A stretch of 16,561 bases of DNA from Dehalococcoidia bacterium (GTDB lineage: Bacteria > Chloroflexota > Dehalococcoidia > E44-bin15), in NCBI GenBank assembly GCA_004377275.1, contig SOIC01000122.1, forward strand, positions 1-16,561, written 5' to 3'. Below, in pieces: positions 6,618 through 14,873 of the stretch (the first letter of the stretch is position 1; each line of letters starts with the position of its first letter). The notes under the pieces were generated by a model that saw only the letters and a program-made list of their open reading frames with translations, did no database searches and was not told the DNA's origin. A program made the translations under genes and the position numbers.

Positions 6618-6867
6618 TTTTTCGACCTTTGCGGTTGTTGGTTCGGATTCCAGTCGCCTTTTTGCTTTGTTATGATCGTTGGCGAAATTTCGGGTCTTTT
6701 TTCCGTTTTTGAAGCCTTCTGGCTTAAGTTCTAACCATGGCTATCATAGCATATTCCTGATAATGACTCTAGGTATAGTACGCGTATCATAGCTTGGTGA
6801 CACATCACCCTCTTGCCACGGTCCGGGCCTCCGCCTCTCCACGATTTTCCTGGTAGTACTCCACGCC

Positions 6868-6949
6868 GTCATTGCGAGTGAAGCGAAGCAATCTCGCTTC
6901 CTTTCACCTCTACCAGGATTGCTTCGTCGCTCACGCTCCTCGCAATGAC
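6868..6949. repeat. Dispersed palindromic repeat (REP/MITE-like)
   Basis: GTCATTGCGAG (6868-6878) pairs perfectly with CTCGCAATGAC (6939-6949). Inside it CGAAGCAATC (6884-6893) pairs perfectly with GATTGCTTCG (6917-6926). From memory, sequences of the form CATTGCGAGGAGC…GACGAAGCAATC are widely dispersed in intergenic regions of several bacterial groups, including Chloroflexi and deltaproteobacteria. No coding capacity. A non-autonomous element is likely. Confidence 0.75.
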
Positions 6950-6951
6950 AC

Positions 6952-6992
6952 GGGGGACACCCCCAGACCCCTGCCCCCGATTATATCGGGGG
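6952..6992. repeat. Two G/C-tract stem-loops
   Basis: GGGGG-ACA-CCCCC (6952-6964) is followed by CCCCCGAT-TAT-ATCGGGGG (6974-6992), both perfect. They directly abut the palindromic repeat and probably belong to the same composite element. The second is followed by GCTCCCCTTTT (to 7002), so it might terminate plus-strand transcripts. Confidence 0.55.
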
Positions 6993-7106
6993 GCTCCCCT
7001 TTTCACATTCGCAAGAGTCTCCTATCTATCCAAACTATATTAGTTCTATTCTAGCTCTAGGGTGTGCGTTTCTCCGTTATGGGCGATTGTTGGCTTAGGT
7101 TACTGC

Positions 7107-7116
7107 TGTAATTACA
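7107..7116. promoter_or_regulatory. TGTAATTACA palindrome upstream of holA
   Basis: A perfect 10-bp palindrome, identical to the one at 116-125 near the window's left end. It lies 165 bp before the preferred holA start. An operator role is only inferred. Confidence 0.2.
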
Positions 7117-7253
7117 ACGCCATATCCCCGGGGGAGGTATAGTCTAGCATCGAGATATGCGGTAGAATGAGAGCGTGATCGTTGGTACCATAGAGATATT
7201 GGTCTTAACCGCCTAAACTTGGGTAGCAGCGAGTCCTTTCAGAAAGCGTTAGA

Positions 7254-7277
7254 GAAAGGGCGAAAGGGCGAAAAGGC
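7254..7277 (+). promoter_or_regulatory. Tandem octamers forming the holA ribosome-binding region
   Basis: Three head-to-tail octamers, GAAAGGGC (7254-7261), GAAAGGGC (7262-7269) and GAAAAGGC (7270-7277), stand immediately before GAAA and the ATG at 7282. Each carries an AAGG-type Shine-Dalgarno core; the last is at normal spacing. This supports the start at 7282 over the upstream TTG at 7219. Confidence 0.5.
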
Positions 7278-7281
7278 GAAA

Positions 7282-8289
7282 ATGTTTTATATCCTGTTCG
7301 GTCCCGATGAGTTTTCGCTCCGGGAGGAGCTGGAGCGGATCAAGGACGGCCTGGGTGACCGGGAGTCTCTGGCATCCAATACCACGACTTTTGAGGGGAA
7401 ACAGGTGAGCTTAAATCAGCTCATGGATGCCTGCATAGCGCTGCCCTTTCTGGGCTCCCACCGTCTCATCATCGTAGAAGGGCTGCTGGCGCGTTTTTCG
7501 AACTTCTCGAAAGGTGCAAAATATGCGGACGAGGCAGGGGAAGGGCAGGCACTTAGGAGGGATAAGGGGGAGTGGGGGGAGTTCGAAAAGAGGGTCGGCA
7601 ATATGCCCCCGAGCACGGCGCTCATACTAATCGATGGGCAGATAAAGAAGGGTAACGCGCTGCTCAAGCGGCTGGCGCCTTTGGCCTCGGTGAAGGAGTT
7701 CCCGCTGCTCAAGGGGGCAGCGCTAGGGGAGTGGATCCGGGGGCGAGTAAAGGAGGGTAATGGCACGATCTCCCCTGAGGCGGTGAGGATGCTTGCCTCG
7801 CTGGTGGGGGAGAACCTGTGGGTGCTGGCCAGCGAACTTGAGAAGCTGCTCCTCTACACCATGGGGCGACGCATCGACGAGGGGGATGTTAAGGAGGTGG
7901 TAAGCTACGCTCGGGAGGCCAATGTTTTCACAATGGTAGATGCCCTTATCGAGGGCCGGGCGGCAAGGGCAGCGCCGCTGTTGCACCAGTTGCTTCAGGA
8001 GGGAGATACCGCGCCCTATCTTTTAGTCATGATAACCAGGCAGCTTCGCCTGTTGGTTCAGTCAAAGGAGCTTAGCCTGCAGGGTTTTTCTCCTGCTGAG
8101 GTTAAAGCTCGGTTGGCCCTGACCTCGGATTACGTCCTGAATAAGGCGCTGGAACAGGGCCGGCGGTATTCCATGGAGCGGCTGGAACAGGTTTACCGCA
8201 AGCTCCTGGAGACCGACCTATCGATAAAGAGGGGGTTATGGAAGAGCGAGCTGGCCCTCGACCTCCTCGTCGCTGATCTATGCGCCTAA
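7282..8289 (+). CDS. holA: DNA polymerase III subunit delta
   Basis: The clamp-loader delta subunit opens the sliding clamp during DNA replication. The N-terminus MFYILFGPDEFSLREELERI is the typical HolA opening (F-x-G-x-D/E-x-F…). It is followed by 'LPFLGSHRLIIVEGLL', the DNA_pol3_delta hallmark corresponding to 'P-F-x-x-x-R-L-V-V-V'. A middle domain includes 'ALGEWIRGRVKEG', and the C-terminal helical collar domain (the last ~120 aa) includes 'LETDLSIKRGLWKSELALDLLV', where D-x-x-I-K-x-G is conserved. From the ATG at 7282 it is 335 aa, the usual size. An in-frame TTG at 7219 would add 21 low-complexity residues and is not favoured. It converges on the PHP gene, with only 35 bp between the two stops. 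Confidence 0.92.
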   Translation: MFYILFGPDEFSLREELERIKDGLGDRESLASNTTTFEGKQVSLNQLMDACIALPFLGSHRLIIVEGLLARFSNFSKGAKYADEAGEGQALRRDKGEWGEFEKRVGNMPPSTALILIDGQIKKGNALLKRLAPLASVKEFPLLKGAALGEWIRGRVKEGNGTISPEAVRMLASLVGENLWVLASELEKLLLYTMGRRIDEGDVKEVVSYAREANVFTMVDALIEGRAARAAPLLHQLLQEGDTAPYLLVMITRQLRLLVQSKELSLQGFSPAEVKARLALTSDYVLNKALEQGRRYSMERLEQVYRKLLETDLSIKRGLWKSELALDLLVADLCA

Positions 8290-8324
8290 TTTCGCCCTGA
8301 GCCTGCCCGTCTTTTCATTTTGGT

Positions 8325-9002
8325 TTAGCGCTCAGCCTCTTGGTGGTAGAGATTCTCCTTGATTTCGCTGGGGTCTGCCACCCTGAACCTCCCCGCTTTG
8401 AGCTCTGCGATTAGCTCCTGAAGGGTGGTAAGTTTCCGCTCGAAAAAGGTGGCGGCGCGACCGATGTCTCTGGCCTCATGGGCGTCACTGCCGGCGATGC
8501 CCCTCAGCTTTAATCGCTCGGCGAGCTCCGCGGAGAAGGCGTTCTGCCTCTCCGTACCCCGGGCGTTGAACACCTCTACGGCGTCCACCATCCGGTAAAT
8601 TGGGTTTTGGCAGGCGCGGTTGAGCTCTCTATAGTATCGTTTGTTCTCAGGGTCTTCACTTTTGAGTATCTTGCGGCGGTAGGGGTGTGCCACGATTACA
8701 GCACCGCCTGCCTTATCCACTATCTCCTTGACGAATGCGGCGCGGCTCATGCCCAGGATCCACTTTTTAAGCCCGAAGACAAGCAGGTGCTCCTCCTCGG
8801 TGTTTATCTCCACTCCGGGCAGGATGAGGAAATCGTGTTTGCGGCACAATGCCGCGATGTCATCATCGTTCCAGAAAGCGTCGTGCTCAGTGAGGCAAAT
8901 GGCATCGAGGCCGGCGCGCTTAGCGTGCGCGATCAGCTCGTCTGGTGTCAACTCGCTGTCGTCGGACAGGGGTAGGGTATGCGTATGCAGGTCGATGAGC
9001 AT
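8325..9002 (-). CDS. PHP-domain metal-dependent phosphoesterase
   Basis: A small stand-alone PHP protein related to the TrpH/YciV and histidinol-phosphatase-like groups. Metal-site motifs are all present: DLHTHT (4-9, H6 and H8), LTEHD (37-41), PGVE (62-65), AHPYR (105-109) and GSDAH (171-175, D173 and H175). Length 225 aa is typical of the stand-alone PHP_C type. Family members hydrolyse phosphate esters, for example oligonucleotide 3' ends or small phosphometabolites; the actual substrate is unknown. The start ATG at 9002 has a poor ribosome binding site. The gene lies 37 bp after the preceding oxidoreductase gene on the same strand, so it may be the last gene of that operon, but the AT-rich gap could hide its own promoter. 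Confidence 0.88.
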   Translation of the reverse strand: MLIDLHTHTLPLSDDSELTPDELIAHAKRAGLDAICLTEHDAFWNDDDIAALCRKHDFLILPGVEINTEEEHLLVFGLKKWILGMSRAAFVKEIVDKAGGAVIVAHPYRRKILKSEDPENKRYYRELNRACQNPIYRMVDAVEVFNARGTERQNAFSAELAERLKLRGIAGSDAHEARDIGRAATFFERKLTTLQELIAELKAGRFRVADPSEIKENLYHQEAER

Positions 9003-9039
9003 GTTTTAAACTTTTAGATAGTATTAGGTTGTCTAGTGT

Positions 9040-10953
9040 TTAGATCTCTCTGGCGATGCGGAACCCACCCTCGATGGCCTGGACAATTCTCTGAGGCTCA
9101 GTGCAGTCACCAATAGAGTAGCACTCCGTGCCCTTTCCCTCCAGCCTTTGGGCAAGCTCATTTTGGGGCACCAGCCCCACCGCAAGCACTACGCTGTCCG
9201 CGGCGAAGAACTCCGCGAACCCGTCACGGCTTACCGCGACTCCTTTATCGGTGATCTCCTCTACCTTCGCCTTGGTCTCCATAGCGATTCTGGCGCTTCT
9301 CAGCCGCTGCATAATCACCCATCGGGTGGTCATCCCTATATCGGCTCCGATGCGCTCCAGCATCTCCAGAATGGTTACCCGTTTGCCCTTATCGGCAAGG
9401 TACTCGGCGGTTTCACAGCCGATCATCCCACCACCAACAATCACGACTCGCTCCCCAACCTCTCTCTCACCTCCGAGCACCTGCAGAGCGGTAACCACAT
9501 TTCCCCCGTTCACACCGGGGATGTCGGGGATGAGCGGCGTGGCTCCGGTAGCGACGATGACTACCCCCGGCTTCCCCTCAGTGATGGTCTTTTGGCTCAC
9601 TTCCTGGTTAAGCCTGATTTGGGCTCCGCTCTTTTTAAGCCGGGTCTCTAGATAATTGGTCAGATTGCTGAGCTCCCATTTATATGAGGGAACCGCCGCC
9701 AGGAGAAGGTTCCCGCCCAGCCGGTCCCTCTTTTCAAAGAGGGTGACCTGGTGTCCCCGTTCTGCCGCCCCCGCGGCAGCCTCCATGCCTGCAGGGCCGC
9801 CGCCGATGACAAACACCTTCTTCGGCGTTTTCGCCGGTACGCTGGTATATTCTGCCTCCTTGCCTACCTGTGGATTCACCGCGCAGGCGAGCGGCGCGCC
9901 CAACATGACCACGTCCAGACAGTGCCCACAAGCAATACAGGGCCTGATCTCCTCAAGCCTCCCCTCCCTGGCCTTGTTGGGGAGCTCCGGGTCGGCGATG
10001 AGCGCACGCCCCATGCCGATGAGGTCAGCCCTTCCCTCGGCTATAATCTTGTCTGCCAGGATGGGGTCGTTGATCCGGTAGGCGGCGACTACCGGGATCT
10101 TGGCCACCTTTTTAATCCCTTCAGCGAGGTAGACGAAGGCGCCCCGCGGTACCGACATGTGAACCAGGGGCGTCCGGCATTCATGCCACCCAGCCCCTAT
10201 ATCAAAGCAATGAACCCCCACCCCCTCCAGGACGGGGATCAGTTTTTTGGTATCCTCCAGGGTATGCCCCCCTTCCATAAACTCGTCTGCGGAGATTCTA
10301 CATATCAGGGGGTAATCGCTGCCGGCCTTCCTTTTCGATAAGGCGATGATTTCGAGAAGAAACCTCATTCTATTTTCCAGAGAGCCTCCATACTCGTCAG
10401 TGCGCTTATTGGTGCAGGGGGATAGAAAGCGGCTTATCAGATAGCCGATACCGCAGTGAAGCTCTACCCCGTCAAAGCCAGCGTCCCGCGCCCGGCGTGC
10501 TCCCTCGCTGTATTCGTTAATAATCTGTTCGATCTCATCCAGGTTGAGCTCGCGTGGTTGAGAGTTGCGGCGTGTGGCGATCGCCGAGGGACCAACCTCC
10601 TCAAGGGGAGCGCCCTCGCCCCTGGCCCAGAAGTACTGGAGGCTTAGCTGGATCGCTATCTTGGCTCCCTCAGTGTGCACCACATCGACAAGCTGGCGAA
10701 GCCCGGTGATGAACCTATCGTGGTAGATCCCCACCCGACCGGGAATGGGCTTTCCCATACTGGAGGGCAAAACCATGCCCGTGATTAAGAGACCCGTCCC
10801 ACCCCTGGCCCGCGCGGCGTAGTAGTCCTTCTGGCGGTCGGTAACCATGTCATTATCACCATAGCCGGTGTCGGCTGCCAGGTATACTATCCGGTTCTTC
10901 AGCTCTAATGTGCCTATTTGAATCGGTTGGAACAGATGCTTGAGCTCGGTCAT
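9040..10953 (-). CDS. FadH/TMADH-type flavin and Fe-S oxidoreductase (paralogue 1)
   Basis: A 637-aa enzyme with an FMN TIM-barrel of the Old Yellow Enzyme family (1-335), a [4Fe-4S] cysteine cluster C339-x2-C342-x2-C345-x11-C357, and FAD/NAD(P)H domains with VFVIGGGPAG (380-389) and VVIVGGGMIG (503-512). The layout is that of 2,4-dienoyl-CoA reductase and trimethylamine dehydrogenase: NAD(P)H to FAD to Fe-S to FMN to substrate. 'RTDEYGGSLENRMRFLL' (184-200) and GWHECR (255-260, His 257) are strongly FadH-like, and the proton-donor Tyr 171 is kept. The His of the common H-G-Y motif is Ile (CGIGY). The start ATG at 10953 has an AGGAGA site. The gene lies 40 bp after the paralogue. Probably reduces an alpha,beta-unsaturated (acyl-CoA or enone) substrate; identity unknown. 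Confidence 0.9.
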   Translation of the reverse strand: MTELKHLFQPIQIGTLELKNRIVYLAADTGYGDNDMVTDRQKDYYAARARGGTGLLITGMVLPSSMGKPIPGRVGIYHDRFITGLRQLVDVVHTEGAKIAIQLSLQYFWARGEGAPLEEVGPSAIATRRNSQPRELNLDEIEQIINEYSEGARRARDAGFDGVELHCGIGYLISRFLSPCTNKRTDEYGGSLENRMRFLLEIIALSKRKAGSDYPLICRISADEFMEGGHTLEDTKKLIPVLEGVGVHCFDIGAGWHECRTPLVHMSVPRGAFVYLAEGIKKVAKIPVVAAYRINDPILADKIIAEGRADLIGMGRALIADPELPNKAREGRLEEIRPCIACGHCLDVVMLGAPLACAVNPQVGKEAEYTSVPAKTPKKVFVIGGGPAGMEAAAGAAERGHQVTLFEKRDRLGGNLLLAAVPSYKWELSNLTNYLETRLKKSGAQIRLNQEVSQKTITEGKPGVVIVATGATPLIPDIPGVNGGNVVTALQVLGGEREVGERVVIVGGGMIGCETAEYLADKGKRVTILEMLERIGADIGMTTRWVIMQRLRSARIAMETKAKVEEITDKGVAVSRDGFAEFFAADSVVLAVGLVPQNELAQRLEGKGTECYSIGDCTEPQRIVQAIEGGFRIAREI

Positions 10954-10993
10954 TACACTCTCCTACTTGTTAGTGAGTTGAGTTGGCTGGCGT

Positions 10994-13069
10994 TTAGATT
11001 TCATAGCCAGCGCGGAATCCGGCCGCCATAGCTTCCATAATCCTGCCGCCAGTAGCGGCGCAGTCACCAACGCTGTGGACAGTCCAACCTCTCTCCTCCA
11101 GTTCCCCCGCAAGCTTATCATTCGTTTCCAGTGGCAGGGTCAGCGCTACTGTATCTGCTTCAAAGAACGCCTCGGAATCTCCTACCATCGCCTTTAGCCC
11201 CTTTTCGGTTATCTCCACCACCTTAGCACTCCTCTCCATTCTGACGCCGGATTTCCATAGCCTCATCAAGACCACCCACCTGGTGGTGATCCCGATATCG
11301 AAACCCAGCCGTTTGGATTCCTCCAGAAGCGTCAGTTCCTTTCCCCTCTCCGCTAGCACGTCCGCCAGTTCGCAGCCAGCAAACCCGCCGCCGATAATTA
11401 CAACCCTCTTTTTGAACGGGAATCTGAACCTCAGCGCCCATCTGATGATTGCTGGCTGATCCAGATATCTCAGGGCGAGGGAGCCTAAGCGCCATGTAAA
11501 CCTTTGTAAAGCTCCACCTTTCCTGGGCGCGCGGATCATTGCCATAAGCATATCGTGGCTGCTGAGCACATTCTCCCTATGTATCCCGGGTATTTCGGAG
11601 GTGGGGGGTATGCCCCCCGCAGCTACAATGACTACGTCTGGCTTCATCCTCTCAACAAAGGAGGCATCCACCTCCGTATTCAGCCTGACCTCGATAGGGA
11701 GCTTTCGCACCTGGCGCGTCTGGTATTTGAGGAATTTGGGGAGTTCCGGATTCATAATGCCCGCCAATAGCAGTGACCCACCCAGCCTTCGACCCCTATC
11801 GCAGAGCGTCACTTTATGGCCCCTTAACGCCGCCACTCTGGCTGCCTCCATGCCTGCAGGGCCACCGCCGATGATGAGCACATTCTTGCTCTCGGCGGCG
11901 GGTTCGATGATATATACCGCCTCCCTCCCCACCCTGGCGTTGACCGCGCAGGACGGGCATTCGCCCGCTATAGCCGTATCCAGGCAGCGGCAGCAGGCTA
12001 TGCAATAATTGATATCGTCAAACCCCCCCTCCCTGGCTTTATCTGGCAGCTCGGGATCGGCGACGAGAGCGCGCGCCATGCCCACGAGGTCAGCTCTCCC
12101 CTCGGCGATGATCCTGTCTGCCAGAATGGGATCCCATATACGGTAGGCGGTCAGAACCGGTATGTTTACCACCTTTTTGACCTCTTCGGCGAGGTAAACG
12201 AAGGCCCCGGGCTTTACCCACTGCTGGACCATGGGTACGGGGGATTCATGCCATCCTGTCTCCACATCGATCGCAACGATGCCCGCTCGCTCGAGGGCCA
12301 TAATTATAGGCTTAGTATCCTCGAGGGTGTTGCCCCCCTCAATGAAATCTTCGGCCGATATGCGGGCAATAATGGGGAAGTCTTTTCCTGTCTTTTTCTG
12401 GCACGAATCCACGATCTCAAGCAGCATGCGCATCCTGTTCTCCAGGCTGCCTCCATACTCATCGGTTCGCCTGTTGGTGTGAGGCGAAAGGAACTGATTT
12501 AGGAAGTAGCCTATGCCGGCGTGGATCTCTATCGCATCGAATCCGGCTTGCTGGGCTATCATTGCCGCATCGCCGTACTCTTCAACGATCTGATGGATCT
12601 CGTCGACGGTCACTGCCCTGGTGTCTCCCAGGCGAGCGCCGGAAGGTCCACCCGATGGGCTTACCAGCTCGGTGGGGCCTTCTCTATTCGTCTTCCAGTC
12701 CCTTTTCCATTCATAGGTCATCAGTAGCTGGGCCGCCACCTTCGCGCCGTTGTCATGCATGGTCTTGGTGAACTCGCGTAAACCGGGGAGGAGCTCCTCG
12801 CCATAGAGGGCGAATTCACGGATGGCACTTGCCTCCTCTTCGGTCACATCCTTGCGCCCCCCATAAACAGTTTTTACCGGGCCAGTATCGAAAGTATACA
12901 TGCCGCCTACGATAAGCAATCCAGCGCCGCCGCGCGCCCTTTCAGCATAATAGCTGATTACGTGCTTACCCCCGCCGCCGCTGGCATTGGCACATGTCAT
13001 CACTATTCGGTTCTTCAGCTCCAGTTCTCCCATCGCGATCGGTTGGAACAGGCTCTTTAGCTTGGTCAT
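10994..13069 (-). CDS. FadH/TMADH-type flavin and Fe-S oxidoreductase (paralogue 2, enlarged)
   Basis: Same architecture as the next gene downstream. Start at ATG 13069 (TGGAG site; the protein then begins MTKLKSLFQPIAMG, aligning with the paralogue's start), giving 691 aa. An ATG at 13099 would add 10 residues but lacks a ribosome binding site. Numbered from 13099: HAGIGY (193-198) with His 193 and Tyr 198; GWHESP (282-287), where FadH and the paralogue have Arg in place of the Pro; Fe-S cysteines C366-x2-C369-C370-x-C372-x11-C384 with extra cysteines C370 and C381; nucleotide-binding LIIGGGPAG (408-416) and VVIIGGGFAG (566-575). An extra basic, aromatic segment of about 40 residues (about 522-563) sits between the two nucleotide-binding motifs. 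Likely an ene-reductase of a distinct substrate range. Second gene of the operon. Confidence 0.9.
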   Translation of the reverse strand: MTKLKSLFQPIAMGELELKNRIVMTCANASGGGGKHVISYYAERARGGAGLLIVGGMYTFDTGPVKTVYGGRKDVTEEEASAIREFALYGEELLPGLREFTKTMHDNGAKVAAQLLMTYEWKRDWKTNREGPTELVSPSGGPSGARLGDTRAVTVDEIHQIVEEYGDAAMIAQQAGFDAIEIHAGIGYFLNQFLSPHTNRRTDEYGGSLENRMRMLLEIVDSCQKKTGKDFPIIARISAEDFIEGGNTLEDTKPIIMALERAGIVAIDVETGWHESPVPMVQQWVKPGAFVYLAEEVKKVVNIPVLTAYRIWDPILADRIIAEGRADLVGMARALVADPELPDKAREGGFDDINYCIACCRCLDTAIAGECPSCAVNARVGREAVYIIEPAAESKNVLIIGGGPAGMEAARVAALRGHKVTLCDRGRRLGGSLLLAGIMNPELPKFLKYQTRQVRKLPIEVRLNTEVDASFVERMKPDVVIVAAGGIPPTSEIPGIHRENVLSSHDMLMAMIRAPRKGGALQRFTWRLGSLALRYLDQPAIIRWALRFRFPFKKRVVIIGGGFAGCELADVLAERGKELTLLEESKRLGFDIGITTRWVVLMRLWKSGVRMERSAKVVEITEKGLKAMVGDSEAFFEADTVALTLPLETNDKLAGELEERGWTVHSVGDCAATGGRIMEAMAAGFRAGYEI

Positions 13070-13139
13070 TATCGACTCCAATACTGGCGAGAAAGCCATT
13101 ATCTATACTAATCGCCTGTGGTGATGAGGTCAATAAAGG

Positions 13140-14843
13140 CTATCGTCCCCTCAGCAGAGACCAGACGGCGCTCGGCAGCCTTATCTTGATAGGGGAAATG
13201 GGCAGTTCAAGCTCCCGCTTGCCCCCCACGCGCGACATGTTCACCCGGTCCACCGTGTCCTTAAGCTGGGACAACTGCTCCAATTGGCCCGAAGCAATTA
13301 TGTCATCGATGCGGTCCAGCATCTCGAGGGAAGTGTAGAGGCGCTGCGCTGTCGCTTTAGCCATCCCCTTTGAGATGATGCCGTGCCTTGCCTTGATACG
13401 GTTAAGGGCGAGTTCCGCCTTGTAGGCGCTGGCAACGAGCTGCTGGCGGCTCATCCACTCCGTTTCGTAATTCAGGTGATACTTCCAGCTCGGTGCCACC
13501 AGCGCCTGGCGATGCTCCTCCAGGCCCCGCATCAGCAGGCGATAGCCATAGCGCTCCGGGTTCTCGAAGGCGAGGCTCGCCGGGTCGAGGAAAGGGGCTA
13601 GTGGCGCGGTGAAGGTGAAGACTCGCTTATCCTGAAATTTGCCCATCAAAATGTCGCAGTAGTCCACGGTGTCCATTACCGACTGCGGGGTCTGCTTGGG
13701 CAAGCCGAACATGAAGAAGATATCCATTCGGCTGCATCCCGCCGCCAGGGCAGACTCAATCGTAGCCTCCAGGGCCTCAGTGGGGTAGTCCCGGCCACAG
13801 GCCTTTCTTATTTCAGGGTCGTGGGACTCCGGGGAGATCTCGAGACAGAAACCGGGGCAGGCTTCGCCCATTTTTTTAAGCAGCGCTGGAGGGGCGGGGC
13901 CGAAAAGCTCCATTATAAGCCGGTTTTTCGACCGCTCCTGGCCTAAAAGTTCCAGAAGGCGGTAGGCATAATCCTCGCCCGCCTGTAGGATGTCCCCCAG
14001 GATAAATATGGGGCCGCCGCTGAAGCGCCCGATGCGTTTCACATCATGGGCCACCGCCTCCGGGGTGCGGAAGGCGGGGCGCTCCCGGTTGTAGCACTGA
14101 CGGAAGGCGGCAGCGGAGCCGCCGCAGATGAGGCAGTTGTGGGTGCAGCCCCTACAGGTAAGCACCGCAGTGATGGGATAGCGCAGCCAGTGCCGGTAAG
14201 GGAGATAACTGGACAGGTCGCGGTAACGGACTACCGAGCGCACTGTGTGGTCGTAGTGGTTAACGAACACCCCGCTGAGCTCATCGGGGACATGCGAAAG
14301 AGGGTTCTGGTGCACCTCCCCGCTACTATCTCTCCAGGAAAGATTGGGTACCGCGGTCGGTTCGCTATTGTTTGTGATGCACTCCATCAACTGGCGGAAT
14401 GGCTCCTCGGTGGAGTCGCCCCGGAGCACATAATCGATCTCGGGGTAATCCAGAAGCTCCTGGTGATAGTAGGAGGCGGAGAGTCCGCCGAGGACCAGTT
14501 TTGCCTCCGGGTGATGCCGTTTTACCATCCGGCTTATCTCGATGGCGCCATGGGCGTGGAGCAGCCAGTGAAGGTCGATGCCGAATACGGTGGCGTTCAG
14601 GCCCTTGATAAGCTTCTCGGCGTCGAATTTGGGGTCTCGGAGCATGCGGACCGCCAGGTTCACGATACGCACACGGTAGCCAGCCCCTTCCAGGTACTCC
14701 GCGATGCTGGTAAAGCCTATGGGATAGAGCTCGAAAATAGGGGAGGAGGGGATGAGGTCGCTGGTCGGACCATAGAGGATGGTCTTTTGACGAAAGTCGT
14801 AGACGCTAGGCGGGTGAAGTAAAACTAGGTCGGTATGGGGCAA
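13140..14843 (-). CDS. B12-binding-type radical SAM protein
   Basis: 567 aa. The N-terminal Rossmann-like region (1-160) resembles B12-binding domains of radical SAM enzymes: LLHPPSVYDF (8-17), YPIGFTSIAEYLEGAGYRV (40-58), FGIDLH (87-92), LVLGGLSASYYHQELL (116-131), YVLRGDSTEEPF (138-149). The cobalamin motif DxHxxG is only partial (D90-x-H92, no following Gly). The radical SAM domain carries C233-x3-C237-x2-C240 for the [4Fe-4S] cluster, with another Cys at 230, and continues through LEISPESHD and 'FFMFGLPKQT'. A C-terminal extension of about 170 residues follows. Such proteins (for example the Ta0216-like group, recalled but unchecked) are often of unknown substrate. The start is TTG at 14843 with GGAG 8 nt upstream. 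First gene of the operon with the two oxidoreductases. Confidence 0.85.
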   Translation of the reverse strand: MPHTDLVLLHPPSVYDFRQKTILYGPTSDLIPSSPIFELYPIGFTSIAEYLEGAGYRVRIVNLAVRMLRDPKFDAEKLIKGLNATVFGIDLHWLLHAHGAIEISRMVKRHHPEAKLVLGGLSASYYHQELLDYPEIDYVLRGDSTEEPFRQLMECITNNSEPTAVPNLSWRDSSGEVHQNPLSHVPDELSGVFVNHYDHTVRSVVRYRDLSSYLPYRHWLRYPITAVLTCRGCTHNCLICGGSAAAFRQCYNRERPAFRTPEAVAHDVKRIGRFSGGPIFILGDILQAGEDYAYRLLELLGQERSKNRLIMELFGPAPPALLKKMGEACPGFCLEISPESHDPEIRKACGRDYPTEALEATIESALAAGCSRMDIFFMFGLPKQTPQSVMDTVDYCDILMGKFQDKRVFTFTAPLAPFLDPASLAFENPERYGYRLLMRGLEEHRQALVAPSWKYHLNYETEWMSRQQLVASAYKAELALNRIKARHGIISKGMAKATAQRLYTSLEMLDRIDDIIASGQLEQLSQLKDTVDRVNMSRVGGKRELELPISPIKIRLPSAVWSLLRGR

Positions 14844-14873
14844 CAGAGATGCTCCTTCGATGGGCGTCGTCTA

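Larger units (their letters stand above)
6618..7253. other. Long non-coding region with nested palindromes
   Basis: About 640 bp between the divergent ychF and holA genes with no credible gene. It contains a perfect palindrome GCTATCATAGC (6740-6750), a composite inverted repeat (6868-6949), two G/C-tract stems (6952-6964 and 6974-6992) and a TGTAATTACA palindrome (7107-7116). No strong promoter for holA could be pinned down. The 60-codon frame at 6872-7054 lies inside the palindromic repeat and is not a gene. Confidence 0.6.

Noticed and set aside
6090..6734. 214-codon plus-strand open frame opposite ychF
   Set aside because: Antisense shadow of a certain gene; no family features.
6872..7054. 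60-codon plus-strand frame
   Set aside because: It lies within the palindromic repeat element and has no ribosome binding site or conserved features.
7140..7168. Possible holA promoter with TAGAAT at 7163-7168
   Set aside because: No acceptable -35 at 16-18 bp; a single 5/6 hexamer in this composition is weak.
8290..8324. Bidirectional terminator between convergent holA and the PHP gene
   Set aside because: The 35-bp gap has short T-runs but no inverted repeat able to form a stem.
9128..10341. Several 140-196-codon plus-strand frames opposite the oxidoreductase genes
   Set aside because: Shadows of the flavin enzyme; composition is Pro/Ser/Arg-rich as expected for reverse-strand reading.
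14046..14822. 258-codon plus-strand open frame opposite the radical SAM gene
   Set aside because: It is fully antisense to a gene with clear motifs; its length follows from GC-rich codon usage and it has no recognisable domains.
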